From Terriglobus roseus (GTDB taxonomy: Bacteria > Acidobacteriota > Terriglobia > Terriglobales > Acidobacteriaceae): DNA of 64,000 nt. The position numbers and the translations under genes are program-made. How positions within the stretch are numbered: position 1 is the first letter of the stretch; each line of letters opens with the position of its first letter. The notes below the pieces were generated by a model. That model did no database searches, was not told the origin of the DNA, and saw only the letters and a list, made by a program, of their open reading frames with translations. Positions 1 to 8,648 of this stretch are shown here, piece after piece. The DNA lies in NCBI RefSeq assembly GCF_900105625.1, contig NZ_FNSD01000001.1:434001-498000 (forward strand), given 5' to 3'.

Positions 1-747
1 GCAGTGCATCCACTGCCGCATCAGGTAGAACTTCAGCAGTCTCCGCTGACCGGGAGTCTCTCCGAAGTAGGTCTGCAGGTAAGCCTCTGCCTTTCCCTCC
101 TCAAGGTAGAAGTTCGAGACCACCGCCAGTTCGGTATAGCGGTCGTTGAGAAACGCCGCCTCCCAATCCACCAACCAGATCTGTTGGCCATCGAAGATCA
201 CATTGTCCGGTTTCAGATCGTTGTGACACGACACTTGGTCTGCTTCGTCGTGCGGATACGACGCTTTCAGACGCTCATACCCGTCGCGGAACGCCGCCAT
301 TTGCTCTTGCATTAGGAGCCCGGACGCAAGGAAGCGCTGAACCGCTCCATCCATCACTTCCAGGTAGCTCATGATCTTCGGGAACGCCGGGAGGCGGTGC
401 AACACGCGCAGAGTCGCAGCCATGCGTTCCGCCATGTTCGTCGGGAACGGCTGCGACACCACAAACTCCGAAATCAACACCCGGTCCTCAACGCTTTCGT
501 ACAGCACGCCTGGAGCAATCCCCGCCAGCGCCGCAGCCCGCATGCATGCAAACTGCCGTGTGGGATCTGCAATTGCATCCGTTCGCAGGATCACTCGCAG
601 CAGGTAATCCCTTCCGCCTATCGTGATCCGATAGATCTGCGCGGAACTCAGTCCCCGTGTCAGGCGCTCCGCCCCCTCGAACTTATCCACACGGAATGCT
701 GTCTGCAACGCCCTCCGTACCGCCACCTGTTTCTCCTCTGGAATCAT
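1..747 (-). CDS. Aminoglycoside phosphotransferase/choline kinase-family protein (C-terminus cut by window edge)
   Basis: The reading frame runs from ATG at 747 to the left edge without a stop, giving 249 codons. Start choice: AGGAGG lies 6 nt upstream. The family shares a protein-kinase-like fold. The Brenner-type catalytic loop is visible as HNDLKPDN, followed by IWLVDWEAA as the DFG-equivalent metal-binding motif, and then NDRYTELAVVSNF, which is typical of choline kinase-like and phosphotransferase enzymes (PF01636/PF01633). The N-terminal lobe begins about residue 15. The phosphoryl acceptor cannot be told from sequence; antibiotic, choline/ethanolamine or sugar alcohol are all possible. 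It is divergent from ebfC, in the position where many genomes have dnaX. Confidence 0.85.
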   Translation of the reverse strand, partial: MIPEEKQVAVRRALQTAFRVDKFEGAERLTRGLSSAQIYRITIGGRDYLLRVILRTDAIADPTRQFACMRAAALAGIAPGVLYESVEDRVLISEFVVSQPFPTNMAERMAATLRVLHRLPAFPKIMSYLEVMDGAVQRFLASGLLMQEQMAAFRDGYERLKASYPHDEADQVSCHNDLKPDNVIFDGQQIWLVDWEAAFLNDRYTELAVVSNFYLEEGKAEAYLQTYFGETPGQRRLLKFYLMRQWMHC

Positions 748-893
748 CCTTTTCCTCCTGCGAAAAATCGGACAACGTCGCACAGCTTGGCACAGCAAAC
801 GAGCCCTTGCGTTCGCTATGCTGGAAGTGGGAAGAAACGCGGCCCTCTAGACCGCGGCCCAAAGATCGCCCAACCTCCCGGAGAGCCCCCAAG

Positions 894-1211
894 ATGGATA
901 TGAGCAAGCTGCAGGAGATGATGGGCCAGGCCCAGCATATGCAGGAACAGATGGAACAGAAGCTGGCCACAACGACCGCGGAAGCCAGCAGCGGCGGCGG
1001 CCTGGTGACGGCGCGAGTCAATGGCAAAAAGGAACTGCTGCGCCTGAAGATCGATCCCACGGCCCTTGCCGCCAGCAGTGGCGACGTTGAGATGCTGGAA
1101 GACCTGATCACCGCAGCGATTAACGAAGCGGGACGTAAGGCCGACGAACAGATGCAGGCAGCCACCAGCGGCATGCTGGGCGGCATGGACCTGGGAAAGC
1201 TGCTCGGGTAA
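894..1211 (+). CDS. ebfC: YbaB/EbfC family nucleoid-associated DNA-binding protein
   Basis: A 105-residue protein of the usual YbaB/EbfC size. The N-terminal helix is Met/Gln rich (MSKLQEMMGQAQHMQEQME), followed by the family core with GLVTARVNGKKELLRLKIDP and then EDLITAAINEAGRKADEQM. The family forms dimers that bind DNA without strong specificity and is usually encoded next to dnaX and recR. Here recR is one gene downstream but dnaX is not adjacent. ATG 894 follows a weak GGAGAG; ATG at 900 is an alternative. The stop at 1209-1211 directly abuts the GTG of the next gene, so translational coupling is likely. Confidence 0.93.
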   Translation: MDMSKLQEMMGQAQHMQEQMEQKLATTTAEASSGGGLVTARVNGKKELLRLKIDPTALAASSGDVEMLEDLITAAINEAGRKADEQMQAATSGMLGGMDLGKLLG

Positions 1212-2237
1212 GTGCCCATCGTGTCGAAGGCGTTTCGTAAGCTGTCCTTGCGCGGCCTTTGCATCGCTGCCACGCTTGCTGGCTTGTGCTCCTCTCTGCG
1301 CGCGCAGGAGCCGGAAGCCGCGATCCGGCAGGTCATCGCACAACACCACGGAAGTATCGCGCTCTATGCCCACCAGCTCAACACGGGCAAGACGATTAGT
1401 ATCGACGCGGACAAGCCGGTACAGACGGCAAGCACCATCAAGCTGGCACTGTTATGGACTGCGCTGCGCGAGATTTCACTTGGCCGCGCCACATGGGACG
1501 AGAAGGTCACCCTGAAACCGCGCGAGGGCGTCGCAGGATCAGGCATCCTGCATTTCCTCGATACGCCGGTCACGCTCACGCTGAAAGACGTCGCCACCAT
1601 GATGGTCATCGTCAGCGACAACACCGCCACGAACCTCATGATCGATCGCTTTCCGACGAAGCTGGTCGATGACAACATGGCAGCGCTCGGCTACGCCGAA
1701 ACATGGCTCTATAAGAAGGTCTTCAAGCCCGCAGACGGCCCGATGCCCGCAGACCAGCCGAAGTTCGGCCTTGGCAAGACGACACCGAAGCAGATCGGGC
1801 AGTTGATGGAGAAGATTGGCCGCTGTGATGTAGACCTGCCCGGCCAGCCGAAAGTTGATCAAACAAAGGCCGACGCAGCCTGCAACGTCGCCATCGACAT
1901 GCTGCGCAACCAGTTCTATCGCGACACGATTCCGCGCTACCTGGAGAAACTCGACAACACCGAACGAGGCAGCGGCATCGCCTCGAAGACGGGCTCGCTG
2001 GACGCCACGCGGTCCGACGTGGCCATCATCGCGGCAAAGTCCGGTCCCATCGTCCTCGCGGTCTACACCTACGACAATGCCGACAAAGGCTGGAGCGTCG
2101 ATAACGAAGGCGAGGTCGCCATCGCTAAGATCGCGCAGGCTGTCGTCGAAGCGTGGTCGCCCACCGGCATCGATGGCAAGTCACTGACACCCGGCCTGGG
2201 CCTCCGTCCCGACAACGGAAAGGAAGCGTCAAAGTAA
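1212..2237 (+). CDS. Class A beta-lactamase-like serine hydrolase, secreted
   Basis: A 341-residue protein with a Sec signal peptide (hydrophobic stretch about 14-30, cleavage near SLRAQ-EP). It carries the penicillin-binding fold triads: S74-T-I-K77, S135-D-N137 and K259-T-G261, in the order and spacing of class A beta-lactamases (PF13354). No clear Omega-loop ExxLN motif is visible, so strong hydrolysis of beta-lactams is not assured; it could be a D-Ala-D-Ala-processing or otherwise diverged member. The start is GTG 1212, immediately after the ebfC stop; GTG 1221 is possible. It sits between ebfC and recR in one apparent operon, an unusual place for such a gene. Its Pro/Gly-rich C-terminus (about 310-341) is outside the fold. 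Confidence 0.85.
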   Translation: MPIVSKAFRKLSLRGLCIAATLAGLCSSLRAQEPEAAIRQVIAQHHGSIALYAHQLNTGKTISIDADKPVQTASTIKLALLWTALREISLGRATWDEKVTLKPREGVAGSGILHFLDTPVTLTLKDVATMMVIVSDNTATNLMIDRFPTKLVDDNMAALGYAETWLYKKVFKPADGPMPADQPKFGLGKTTPKQIGQLMEKIGRCDVDLPGQPKVDQTKADAACNVAIDMLRNQFYRDTIPRYLEKLDNTERGSGIASKTGSLDATRSDVAIIAAKSGPIVLAVYTYDNADKGWSVDNEGEVAIAKIAQAVVEAWSPTGIDGKSLTPGLGLRPDNGKEASK

Positions 2238-2239
2238 CC

Positions 2240-2845
2240 ATGGAACGCTTCGCACAACCGATGGCCCGCCTGATCGAAGAGCTGCGCAAGCTGCCCGGCG
2301 TGGGCAACAAATCCGCACAACGATTGGCCTTTCACATCCTGCGCTCTCCCAACACTGACGCAGAGCTGCTCGCGAACGCCATCCGTGAGCTCAAAGCGCA
2401 ACTACGGCTGTGCAGCATCTGCAACAATGTCACCGACGTCGATCCCTGCACCTACTGCACATCGCCCACGCGCACGCACTCGACGGTCTGCGTCGTCGAA
2501 GAACCGACCAGCATTGCGTCCATCGAAAAGACGCGCGGCTACAACGGTATCTATCACGTGCTCCACGGCACACTCTCACCGCTCAACGGCGTAGGACCAG
2601 AGCAACTGCGCACTGCCAATCTCTTCAGCCGCCTCGGCGAGATCGAGGAGATCATCCTCGCCCTCTCACCCACCGTAGAAGGTGAAGCGACGGCGCACTG
2701 GCTCGCGAACCAACTCCATCATGCCAGCGCCGATCATCCACTCCGTATCACGCGCATCGCAACCGGAGTGCCCGCCGGCAGCGATATTGAATACGCGGAT
2801 GAAATAACGATGAGTCGCGCGATGGAAGGCCGTCGCGAGGTTTAG
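2240..2845 (+). CDS. recR: Recombination mediator protein RecR
   Basis: 201 residues, the normal RecR length. The order of parts is an N-terminal helix-hairpin-helix ([20 protein letters not shown]), a zinc motif with C58, C61, C70 and C73, and then a Toprim domain beginning VCVVEEP. RecR works with RecO/RecF to load RecA on gapped DNA. The chosen ATG lies 2 nt after the stop of the beta-lactamase-like gene; the longer frame upstream runs inside that gene. The TAG stop (2843-2845) overlaps the stop codon of the convergent gpmI gene, leaving no room for a terminator between them. Confidence 0.96.
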   Translation: MERFAQPMARLIEELRKLPGVGNKSAQRLAFHILRSPNTDAELLANAIRELKAQLRLCSICNNVTDVDPCTYCTSPTRTHSTVCVVEEPTSIASIEKTRGYNGIYHVLHGTLSPLNGVGPEQLRTANLFSRLGEIEEIILALSPTVEGEATAHWLANQLHHASADHPLRITRIATGVPAGSDIEYADEITMSRAMEGRREV

Positions 2846-4458
2846 TTTTTCGGGAATACCCGCAGATCGCCTCCAGTCATCTCCTTCGGCAGATCAAGTC
2901 CGAGCATCGCAAGCATCGTCGGCGACAGGTCTCGCAGCGACCCACCTTCGCGCAGGCTGAACTTCTTACCCTGATCCGTAATTGCGATCAGCGGCACCGG
3001 ATTCGTCGTGTGAGCAGTATGCGGGCCACCGGTGACGGGGTCGATCAGCATCTCGGCATTGCCGTGATCTGCGGTGATCAGCCACGATCCACCGTTGCGC
3101 TTCAGGGATGCGTAGATCTCACCAAGGCAGGCATCGACTGTCTCCACTCCTTTGATGGTCGGCTCCATCTTGCCGCTGTGGCCAACCATGTCGGCATTGG
3201 CAAAGTTCACGACGACCACGTCAAACGCGGTGTCATCGATTGCCTTCTTCACAACATCGCAGATTCCACGCGCACTCATCTCAGGAGCCAGGTCATACGT
3301 AGCAACCTTCTGCGACTGGACCACCTCACGCTCTTCGCCGCTGAAGGGCTTCTCGATCCCGCCGTTGAAGAAGTACGTCACGTGCGCGTACTTCTCTGTC
3401 TCGGCCACGCGCAGGTTCCGCAACTCGTTGTTCGCCATCACATTGGCCAGCAGGTTATCCATGCTCTCCGGCAGGATGACCATGGGCAGCGTGAACTTCG
3501 GGTCGTACTGTGTCATCGTGATGTAGCGCAAGTTCTTCGGGACGCTGACACGCGGGATCTCAAGATCAAGCTCTTCGGCCTTGGGCAGGTCGCGCGCGTC
3601 GGCCTTGGTCAGGCCACCCTCAACGTTGCGCGCGAGAACGCGTGTGATCTGCCGCACGCGGTCACTGCGGTAGTTGAAGCAAATGCACAGGTCTTCATCC
3701 TGAATTTTCCCCAGCGGCTTCCCTGCTTCGTCGGTACAGACGAACGGAATCGTGAACTCATCGGTGACGCCGTTGTTGTAGCCCTCGCGGACCTTTGCCG
3801 CGGCATCGTGTGTCGAGCCCCCCTCCGCGTTGCCCTTCACCATCGCGTCGAACGCCTTCAGCTCACGCTCCCACTTCAGGTCGCGATCCATTGCGTAATA
3901 ACGGCCACTGCAGCTGGCCAACTTGCCGACACCGATCTCGCGAATTTGCTGCTGCAGTGCGTCAATGTAGCCAGCACCCGAGGTCGGCATGGTGTCGCGA
4001 CCGTCGAGGAACGCATGAACGAAGACATCTTTCGCACCAAGCTGCGCACAGAGTTTCAGCAGCGCATACAGGTGACGCTGGTGCGAGTGCACGCCGCCAT
4101 CGCTCAGTAGTCCCAGGAAATGAACGGAGCGGCCACGTTCCATGGCCGACTTGATGCTGACCACCAGCAGAGGATCGCGGTAGAACTCACCGCTCTCAAT
4201 CATGGTGTCGATGCGCGTGATGTCCATGCGAACAATGCGGCCTGCGCCCAGGTTCAGGTGACCAACTTCGCTGTTCCCCATCTGCCCGTCGGGCAAACCA
4301 ACGAAGTGCTCACTGGCGCGGATGATCGTGTTCGGATACTCGCGCAGCAGCTTGTCATACGTCGGTTTGCGAGCCATCGCAATCGCGTTGCCGTGCGTCT
4401 CCGCACGGATTCCCCAGCCGTCAAGAATGGTAAGAACGAGTGGCTTGCGACGCGACAT
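2842..4458 (-). CDS. gpmI: 2,3-bisphosphoglycerate-independent phosphoglycerate mutase
   Basis: 538 residues, close to the usual 510-550 for the Mn-dependent enzyme that interconverts 3- and 2-phosphoglycerate in glycolysis. Alkaline-phosphatase-superfamily motifs are all present: LTILDGWG with metal ligand D13, [14 protein letters not shown] with the phosphorylated S63, the [11 protein letters not shown] substrate loop, [28 protein letters not shown] and TADHGNAE. It lies downstream of eno on the same strand, so consecutive glycolytic steps are encoded together, although a strong hairpin at 4502-4525 separates them. Its 3' end overlaps the recR stop by four bases. Confidence 0.97.
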   Translation of the reverse strand: MSRRKPLVLTILDGWGIRAETHGNAIAMARKPTYDKLLREYPNTIIRASEHFVGLPDGQMGNSEVGHLNLGAGRIVRMDITRIDTMIESGEFYRDPLLVVSIKSAMERGRSVHFLGLLSDGGVHSHQRHLYALLKLCAQLGAKDVFVHAFLDGRDTMPTSGAGYIDALQQQIREIGVGKLASCSGRYYAMDRDLKWERELKAFDAMVKGNAEGGSTHDAAAKVREGYNNGVTDEFTIPFVCTDEAGKPLGKIQDEDLCICFNYRSDRVRQITRVLARNVEGGLTKADARDLPKAEELDLEIPRVSVPKNLRYITMTQYDPKFTLPMVILPESMDNLLANVMANNELRNLRVAETEKYAHVTYFFNGGIEKPFSGEEREVVQSQKVATYDLAPEMSARGICDVVKKAIDDTAFDVVVVNFANADMVGHSGKMEPTIKGVETVDACLGEIYASLKRNGGSWLITADHGNAEMLIDPVTGGPHTAHTTNPVPLIAITDQGKKFSLREGGSLRDLSPTMLAMLGLDLPKEMTGGDLRVFPKN

Positions 4459-4501
4459 ACATGACTCCTGACTTCGTTGTAAAGAACGGCCTACTGCAAA
4501 G

Positions 4502-4525
4502 AAGGAGTGGCCTCAGCCACTCCTT
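4502..4525 (-). terminator. Hairpin between eno and gpmI
   Basis: A perfect 10-bp stem (AAGGAGTGGC with GCCACTCCTT) and a 4-nt loop, 24 nt after the eno stop codon. Read on the minus strand it is followed by TTCTTTG, a modest U-run. It probably terminates or attenuates eno transcripts before gpmI. Confidence 0.7.
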
Positions 4526-4548
4526 CCATCGATTCGTGCGGGCGCGAA

Positions 4549-6048
<1,500 letters not shown>

Positions 6049-6203
6049 CTAACAAAGCGGCGCCAATCCCTCTGTGAACACGTGTGCTAAGTGGCTCGCG
6101 TTGACGGTCTTGATTCGCCATTGAGATGACATGCCGCATTCTGACCCGTCTCTTCTAGCCTAGGAAGAACTGCCGTCTCCCGGATGGCAGAAGGAGCCGC
6201 AGC

Positions 6204-7175
6204 GTGAAGCCACAGATCGCCCTCGCACTCATCGTCGCCGCAGCAATGCCGGCATTTGGTCAGCAGACCGGCGTGTCCCATCCGCCCGAAGCATCGGTTG
6301 CAGATGTGCCGATTCCCGCTCCAGCAGCAAAACCTTCCGCCGCAATTCCGATGACCCCGCCCGCAAATTCTGCTTCTGCGACAGAACAATACGGCGAATA
6401 CAGGCCCTATGTTGGGCCCGGCGTTTCGTTGCGGCCACGCGTGGAAGAGAAGGTCGACCCGGATGCAGGCATTGTCGGAGATGTGCCGCGCCGCTCCGAC
6501 GAACTGGCGGTCAACACGCTCATGCACATCCGCCTGAATTCGGCCATTGCAACTGAGACCACCCAGCCAAACACGCCGTTCACCGCAGAACTCACGGAAA
6601 ACATTCTGAATGAAGGACGCATTGTGCTGCCGGCTGGATCCACGGTTGAGGGCCGCATTACGCAGGTTCGCGGTGGTCGCCGCATTCATGGGACAGCCTT
6701 GATCCATCTCGAAGTCCAGACCATTGTGCTGCCGGACGGATCACGGAAACTCATGCGCGCCATGGTCATCGATTCCGACCGCACCGCAGATACGCGCATC
6801 GACGAAGAGGGCAACATCCTCCGTAAGGATCATGTCGGCACAACGCTTGCAGCGATGTCTCTAACGACCGGTGGGGCAGCCGCAGCGGGTGGCGTCATCG
6901 GCGGCGCGCCCGGTGCACTAATCGGCGCCGGTGTCGGCGCCGGCTTGAGCACCGCGTGGTGGTTGAAGCAGGATCGTCAGGCACGCGTGCCAGAAGGCAC
7001 CATGCTGGTCATCAGCCTTACGGAGCCCATGCCAATCGGCGCAGCAGCAAGACAGCCTGAGTTCTCAGAGCGGTCCGCTCCGGTTTTGGAGCGGCGGCCT
7101 GCCACTGTGAACGCTGAAGCCGAACCTGTGACAAGACCCTATGTCGCTCCACAGGCATTCGTTCCGACGAACTAA
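6204..7175 (+). CDS. Secreted protein with VirB10/TrbI-like segment and glycine zipper
   Basis: 323 residues, GTG start with AAGGAG 8 nt upstream. It has a clear signal peptide (MKPQIALALIVAAAMPAFGQ). A low-complexity Pro/Ala linker spans about 25-60. Residues 105-190 alternate strands around NEGRIVLPAGSTVEGRI, resembling the conserved beta-domain of VirB10/TrbI-like proteins. A glycine zipper occupies 222-248 (GGAAAAGGVIGGAPGALIG), which could insert in or pack against a membrane. A Pro-rich tail follows. No other type IV secretion genes are near, so a secretion role is not supported; it is more likely an envelope protein. The specific function is unknown. Confidence 0.6.
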   Translation: MKPQIALALIVAAAMPAFGQQTGVSHPPEASVADVPIPAPAAKPSAAIPMTPPANSASATEQYGEYRPYVGPGVSLRPRVEEKVDPDAGIVGDVPRRSDELAVNTLMHIRLNSAIATETTQPNTPFTAELTENILNEGRIVLPAGSTVEGRITQVRGGRRIHGTALIHLEVQTIVLPDGSRKLMRAMVIDSDRTADTRIDEEGNILRKDHVGTTLAAMSLTTGGAAAAGGVIGGAPGALIGAGVGAGLSTAWWLKQDRQARVPEGTMLVISLTEPMPIGAAARQPEFSERSAPVLERRPATVNAEAEPVTRPYVAPQAFVPTN

Positions 7176-7209
7176 AGCAAAATATCCAGGATTTACAGCA
7201 GCGCGAACT

Positions 7210-7644
7210 CTAGTCGACTTCCATGCCGAAGCGCGAGAGTTCGCGCTTCTGCATGTTGTAGTCGACCAGGAAGCCCAGGCCGATACACAGGCTGATGACT
7301 CCGGCGGCAGGGACGATCAGTGTTGGCCGAATCTGCAGAATGGCGAAGAGAAGCAGACCGAAGATACCCACACCAATGCCCATCGAGATGAGTACGATGG
7401 CGGTGCGACGCGCGTTGCCGAGACTGCGCAGAGGGTCACGGACCTTTTTCTCCTCTTCCGTTGCGCTGCGCATCATGCGTTCAATGTCTGCCAATGGCAC
7501 ACCCCGGTTCAGCATGGAGATGCGCTCCTGCGAACGCAGTTCCTTGTTGCGGATCTCGGAATAAATACCGGCGATGCCGAGGCCCAGAATCATGACACAG
7601 CCTGCGACGGGGACGACGAATGGACTAGAAAACAGATCGCTCAT
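7210..7644 (-). CDS. Small membrane protein (DUF6249-like), likely ECF-sigma target
   Basis: 144 residues with three predicted membrane helices: 9-29, 82-104 and 108-127. A charged loop between helices 1 and 2 contains RNKELRSQERISMLNRGVP, the feature that recalls DUF6249-type proteins found beside ECF sigma genes. The start ATG 7644 has GGGAAAA upstream. It is divergent from the ECF sigma gene, and its upstream region holds a GAAAC-N17-GTCTAA element matching the one facing the sigma gene, so it is probably a member of that sigma regulon. The function is unknown. Confidence 0.7.
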   Translation of the reverse strand: MSDLFSSPFVVPVAGCVMILGLGIAGIYSEIRNKELRSQERISMLNRGVPLADIERMMRSATEEEKKVRDPLRSLGNARRTAIVLISMGIGVGIFGLLLFAILQIRPTLIVPAAGVISLCIGLGFLVDYNMQKRELSRFGMEVD

Positions 7645-7666
7645 GTTGTTTTCCCTTTCGCCGGCG

Positions 7667-7694
7667 TTAGACAGAATCCTCTGTGTAAAGTTTC
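7667..7694 (-). promoter_or_regulatory. ECF-type promoter toward the small membrane protein
   Basis: Minus strand reads GAAAC (7694-7690), a 17-nt spacer, then GTCTAA (7672-7667). The layout is the one typical of ECF sigma promoters (GAAAC-like -35, GTC-containing -10). It matches the element at 7707-7734 in both boxes and spacing, and its predicted start is about 15 nt before the ATG at 7644. Confidence 0.6.
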
Positions 7695-7706
7695 AGACCG
7701 CTGTAT

Positions 7707-7734
7707 GAAACTTATGACGGGCTACGAGGTCTTA
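7707..7734 (+). promoter_or_regulatory. ECF-type promoter toward the sigma factor gene
   Basis: Plus strand reads GAAAC (7707-7711), a 17-nt spacer, then GTCTTA (7729-7734). It is the divergent twin of the element at 7667-7694. The predicted start lies almost at the TTG codon at 7742, so the message would be nearly leaderless. Autoregulation by the ECF factor is inferred. Confidence 0.55.
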
Positions 7735-7741
7735 CCTCACC

Positions 7742-8305
7742 TTGACGGATTCAAACAGCTTCGAGGCCTTCGTTGCAGAGCACCAGGACATGGTGTTCCG
7801 GATGCTGGTGCGTCTGACAGGAACGCGGGAACATGTGGACGATTTGGCACAGGACGTCTTCCTTCGGCTCTATCGCGCACTCCCCTCCTTCCGCGGTGAG
7901 GCGCTGCTGACCACCTATCTGCATCGCATCGTCGTGAATGTGGCGCAGGACGAATGGAAACGCCGTAAGCGGGACGCGCGCGAAAGTTCGCTTTCAGACG
8001 ACATCAGCGGATGGGAAGACCGTTTGCATCATCCGTCCGCGAGTGCTGAAGTGCAACTGACCACGTTGGAACTTCAGCAGCGCGTTGAAGACGAGCTCTC
8101 AAAACTGACCGCTATCGAGCGATCTGTGCTTGTGCTCTACCACCAGGAAGAGCGAAGCTATCAGCAGATCGCCGAGTCACTGCGATTGCCCATCGGTACG
8201 GTGCGAACACATCTGCATCGTGGTCGCAACAAGCTTCGATCCGCATTGGCCCGGGATGCCGGAACCCCATCAACCAAGTTAGCGCAGACAGGAGGCAGGT
8301 CTTGA
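7742..8305 (+). CDS. ECF-family RNA polymerase sigma factor
   Basis: 187 residues, a typical ECF size. Region 2 spans about 8-75 with VDDLAQDVFLRLYRALPSF and the following TTYLHRIVVNVAQDEWKRR. A linker of about 35 residues precedes region 4 (about 115-170: LTAIERSVLVLYHQEERSYQQIAE, then GTVRTHLHRGRNKLRSAL). The only start that keeps region 2 whole is TTG 7742, because TGA at 7715-7717 closes the frame upstream. The last codons overlap the next gene by four bases (TTGA), suggesting translational coupling to an anti-sigma factor. Autoregulation is suggested by the promoter at 7707-7734. Confidence 0.92.
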   Translation: MTDSNSFEAFVAEHQDMVFRMLVRLTGTREHVDDLAQDVFLRLYRALPSFRGEALLTTYLHRIVVNVAQDEWKRRKRDARESSLSDDISGWEDRLHHPSASAEVQLTTLELQQRVEDELSKLTAIERSVLVLYHQEERSYQQIAESLRLPIGTVRTHLHRGRNKLRSALARDAGTPSTKLAQTGGRS

Positions 8306-8628
8306 ACGAACAGGATGAACTGACGCAACGGATCACGACCGCTCTTGAAGCGAAACCTCCCGTGACTGCTCCGGCTGACTTTGCCATACGACTGATGGCA
8401 CGACTGCCGGAACAGCCGCCGGCACGGGTGCTACCCGCCGTGCAGGAGCCATCGCACTATGGCCGGCTTGTCACGCTGATCATGCTTACGCTCATGATGG
8501 TGGCGATGGTCTACGCAGCTGCATTCCTTGGTCGATCCAGCGCGTGGAATATTGCAGAAGACGTTCTGTTCCTGCAATTCGGCGCGCTCACGCTGTGGTT
8601 CGTCCTGTCGCAACGCCGTGTCTCTTAG
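8302..8628 (+). CDS. Probable anti-sigma factor, membrane-anchored
   Basis: 108 residues, TTG start overlapping the sigma stop codon, with GGAGG 7 nt upstream. The N-terminal 50 residues are soluble and would be cytoplasmic; two membrane helices follow at about 55-74 and 84-102. The role is inferred from the coupled position after an ECF gene and from its small soluble-head-plus-membrane design. It lacks the HxxxCxxC motif of zinc-binding anti-sigma factors, so it would bind by another mode. I know no family signature in it. Confidence 0.55.
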   Translation: MNEQDELTQRITTALEAKPPVTAPADFAIRLMARLPEQPPARVLPAVQEPSHYGRLVTLIMLTLMMVAMVYAAAFLGRSSAWNIAEDVLFLQFGALTLWFVLSQRRVS

Positions 8629-8648
8629 AGCAGAAAGCGAACTTCCAG

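Noticed and set aside
787-811. TTGGCAC followed by TTGC upstream of ebfC as a sigma-54 promoter
   Set aside because: The spacing is 13 rather than 5 nt between boxes, so it does not fit a -24/-12 promoter.
683-1336. Minus-strand ORF over ebfC
   Set aside because: Antisense of ebfC; low-complexity Ser/Arg content.
3010-4110. 366-codon plus-strand ORF opposite gpmI
   Set aside because: A shadow of the gpmI codon pattern on the other strand; no family signature.
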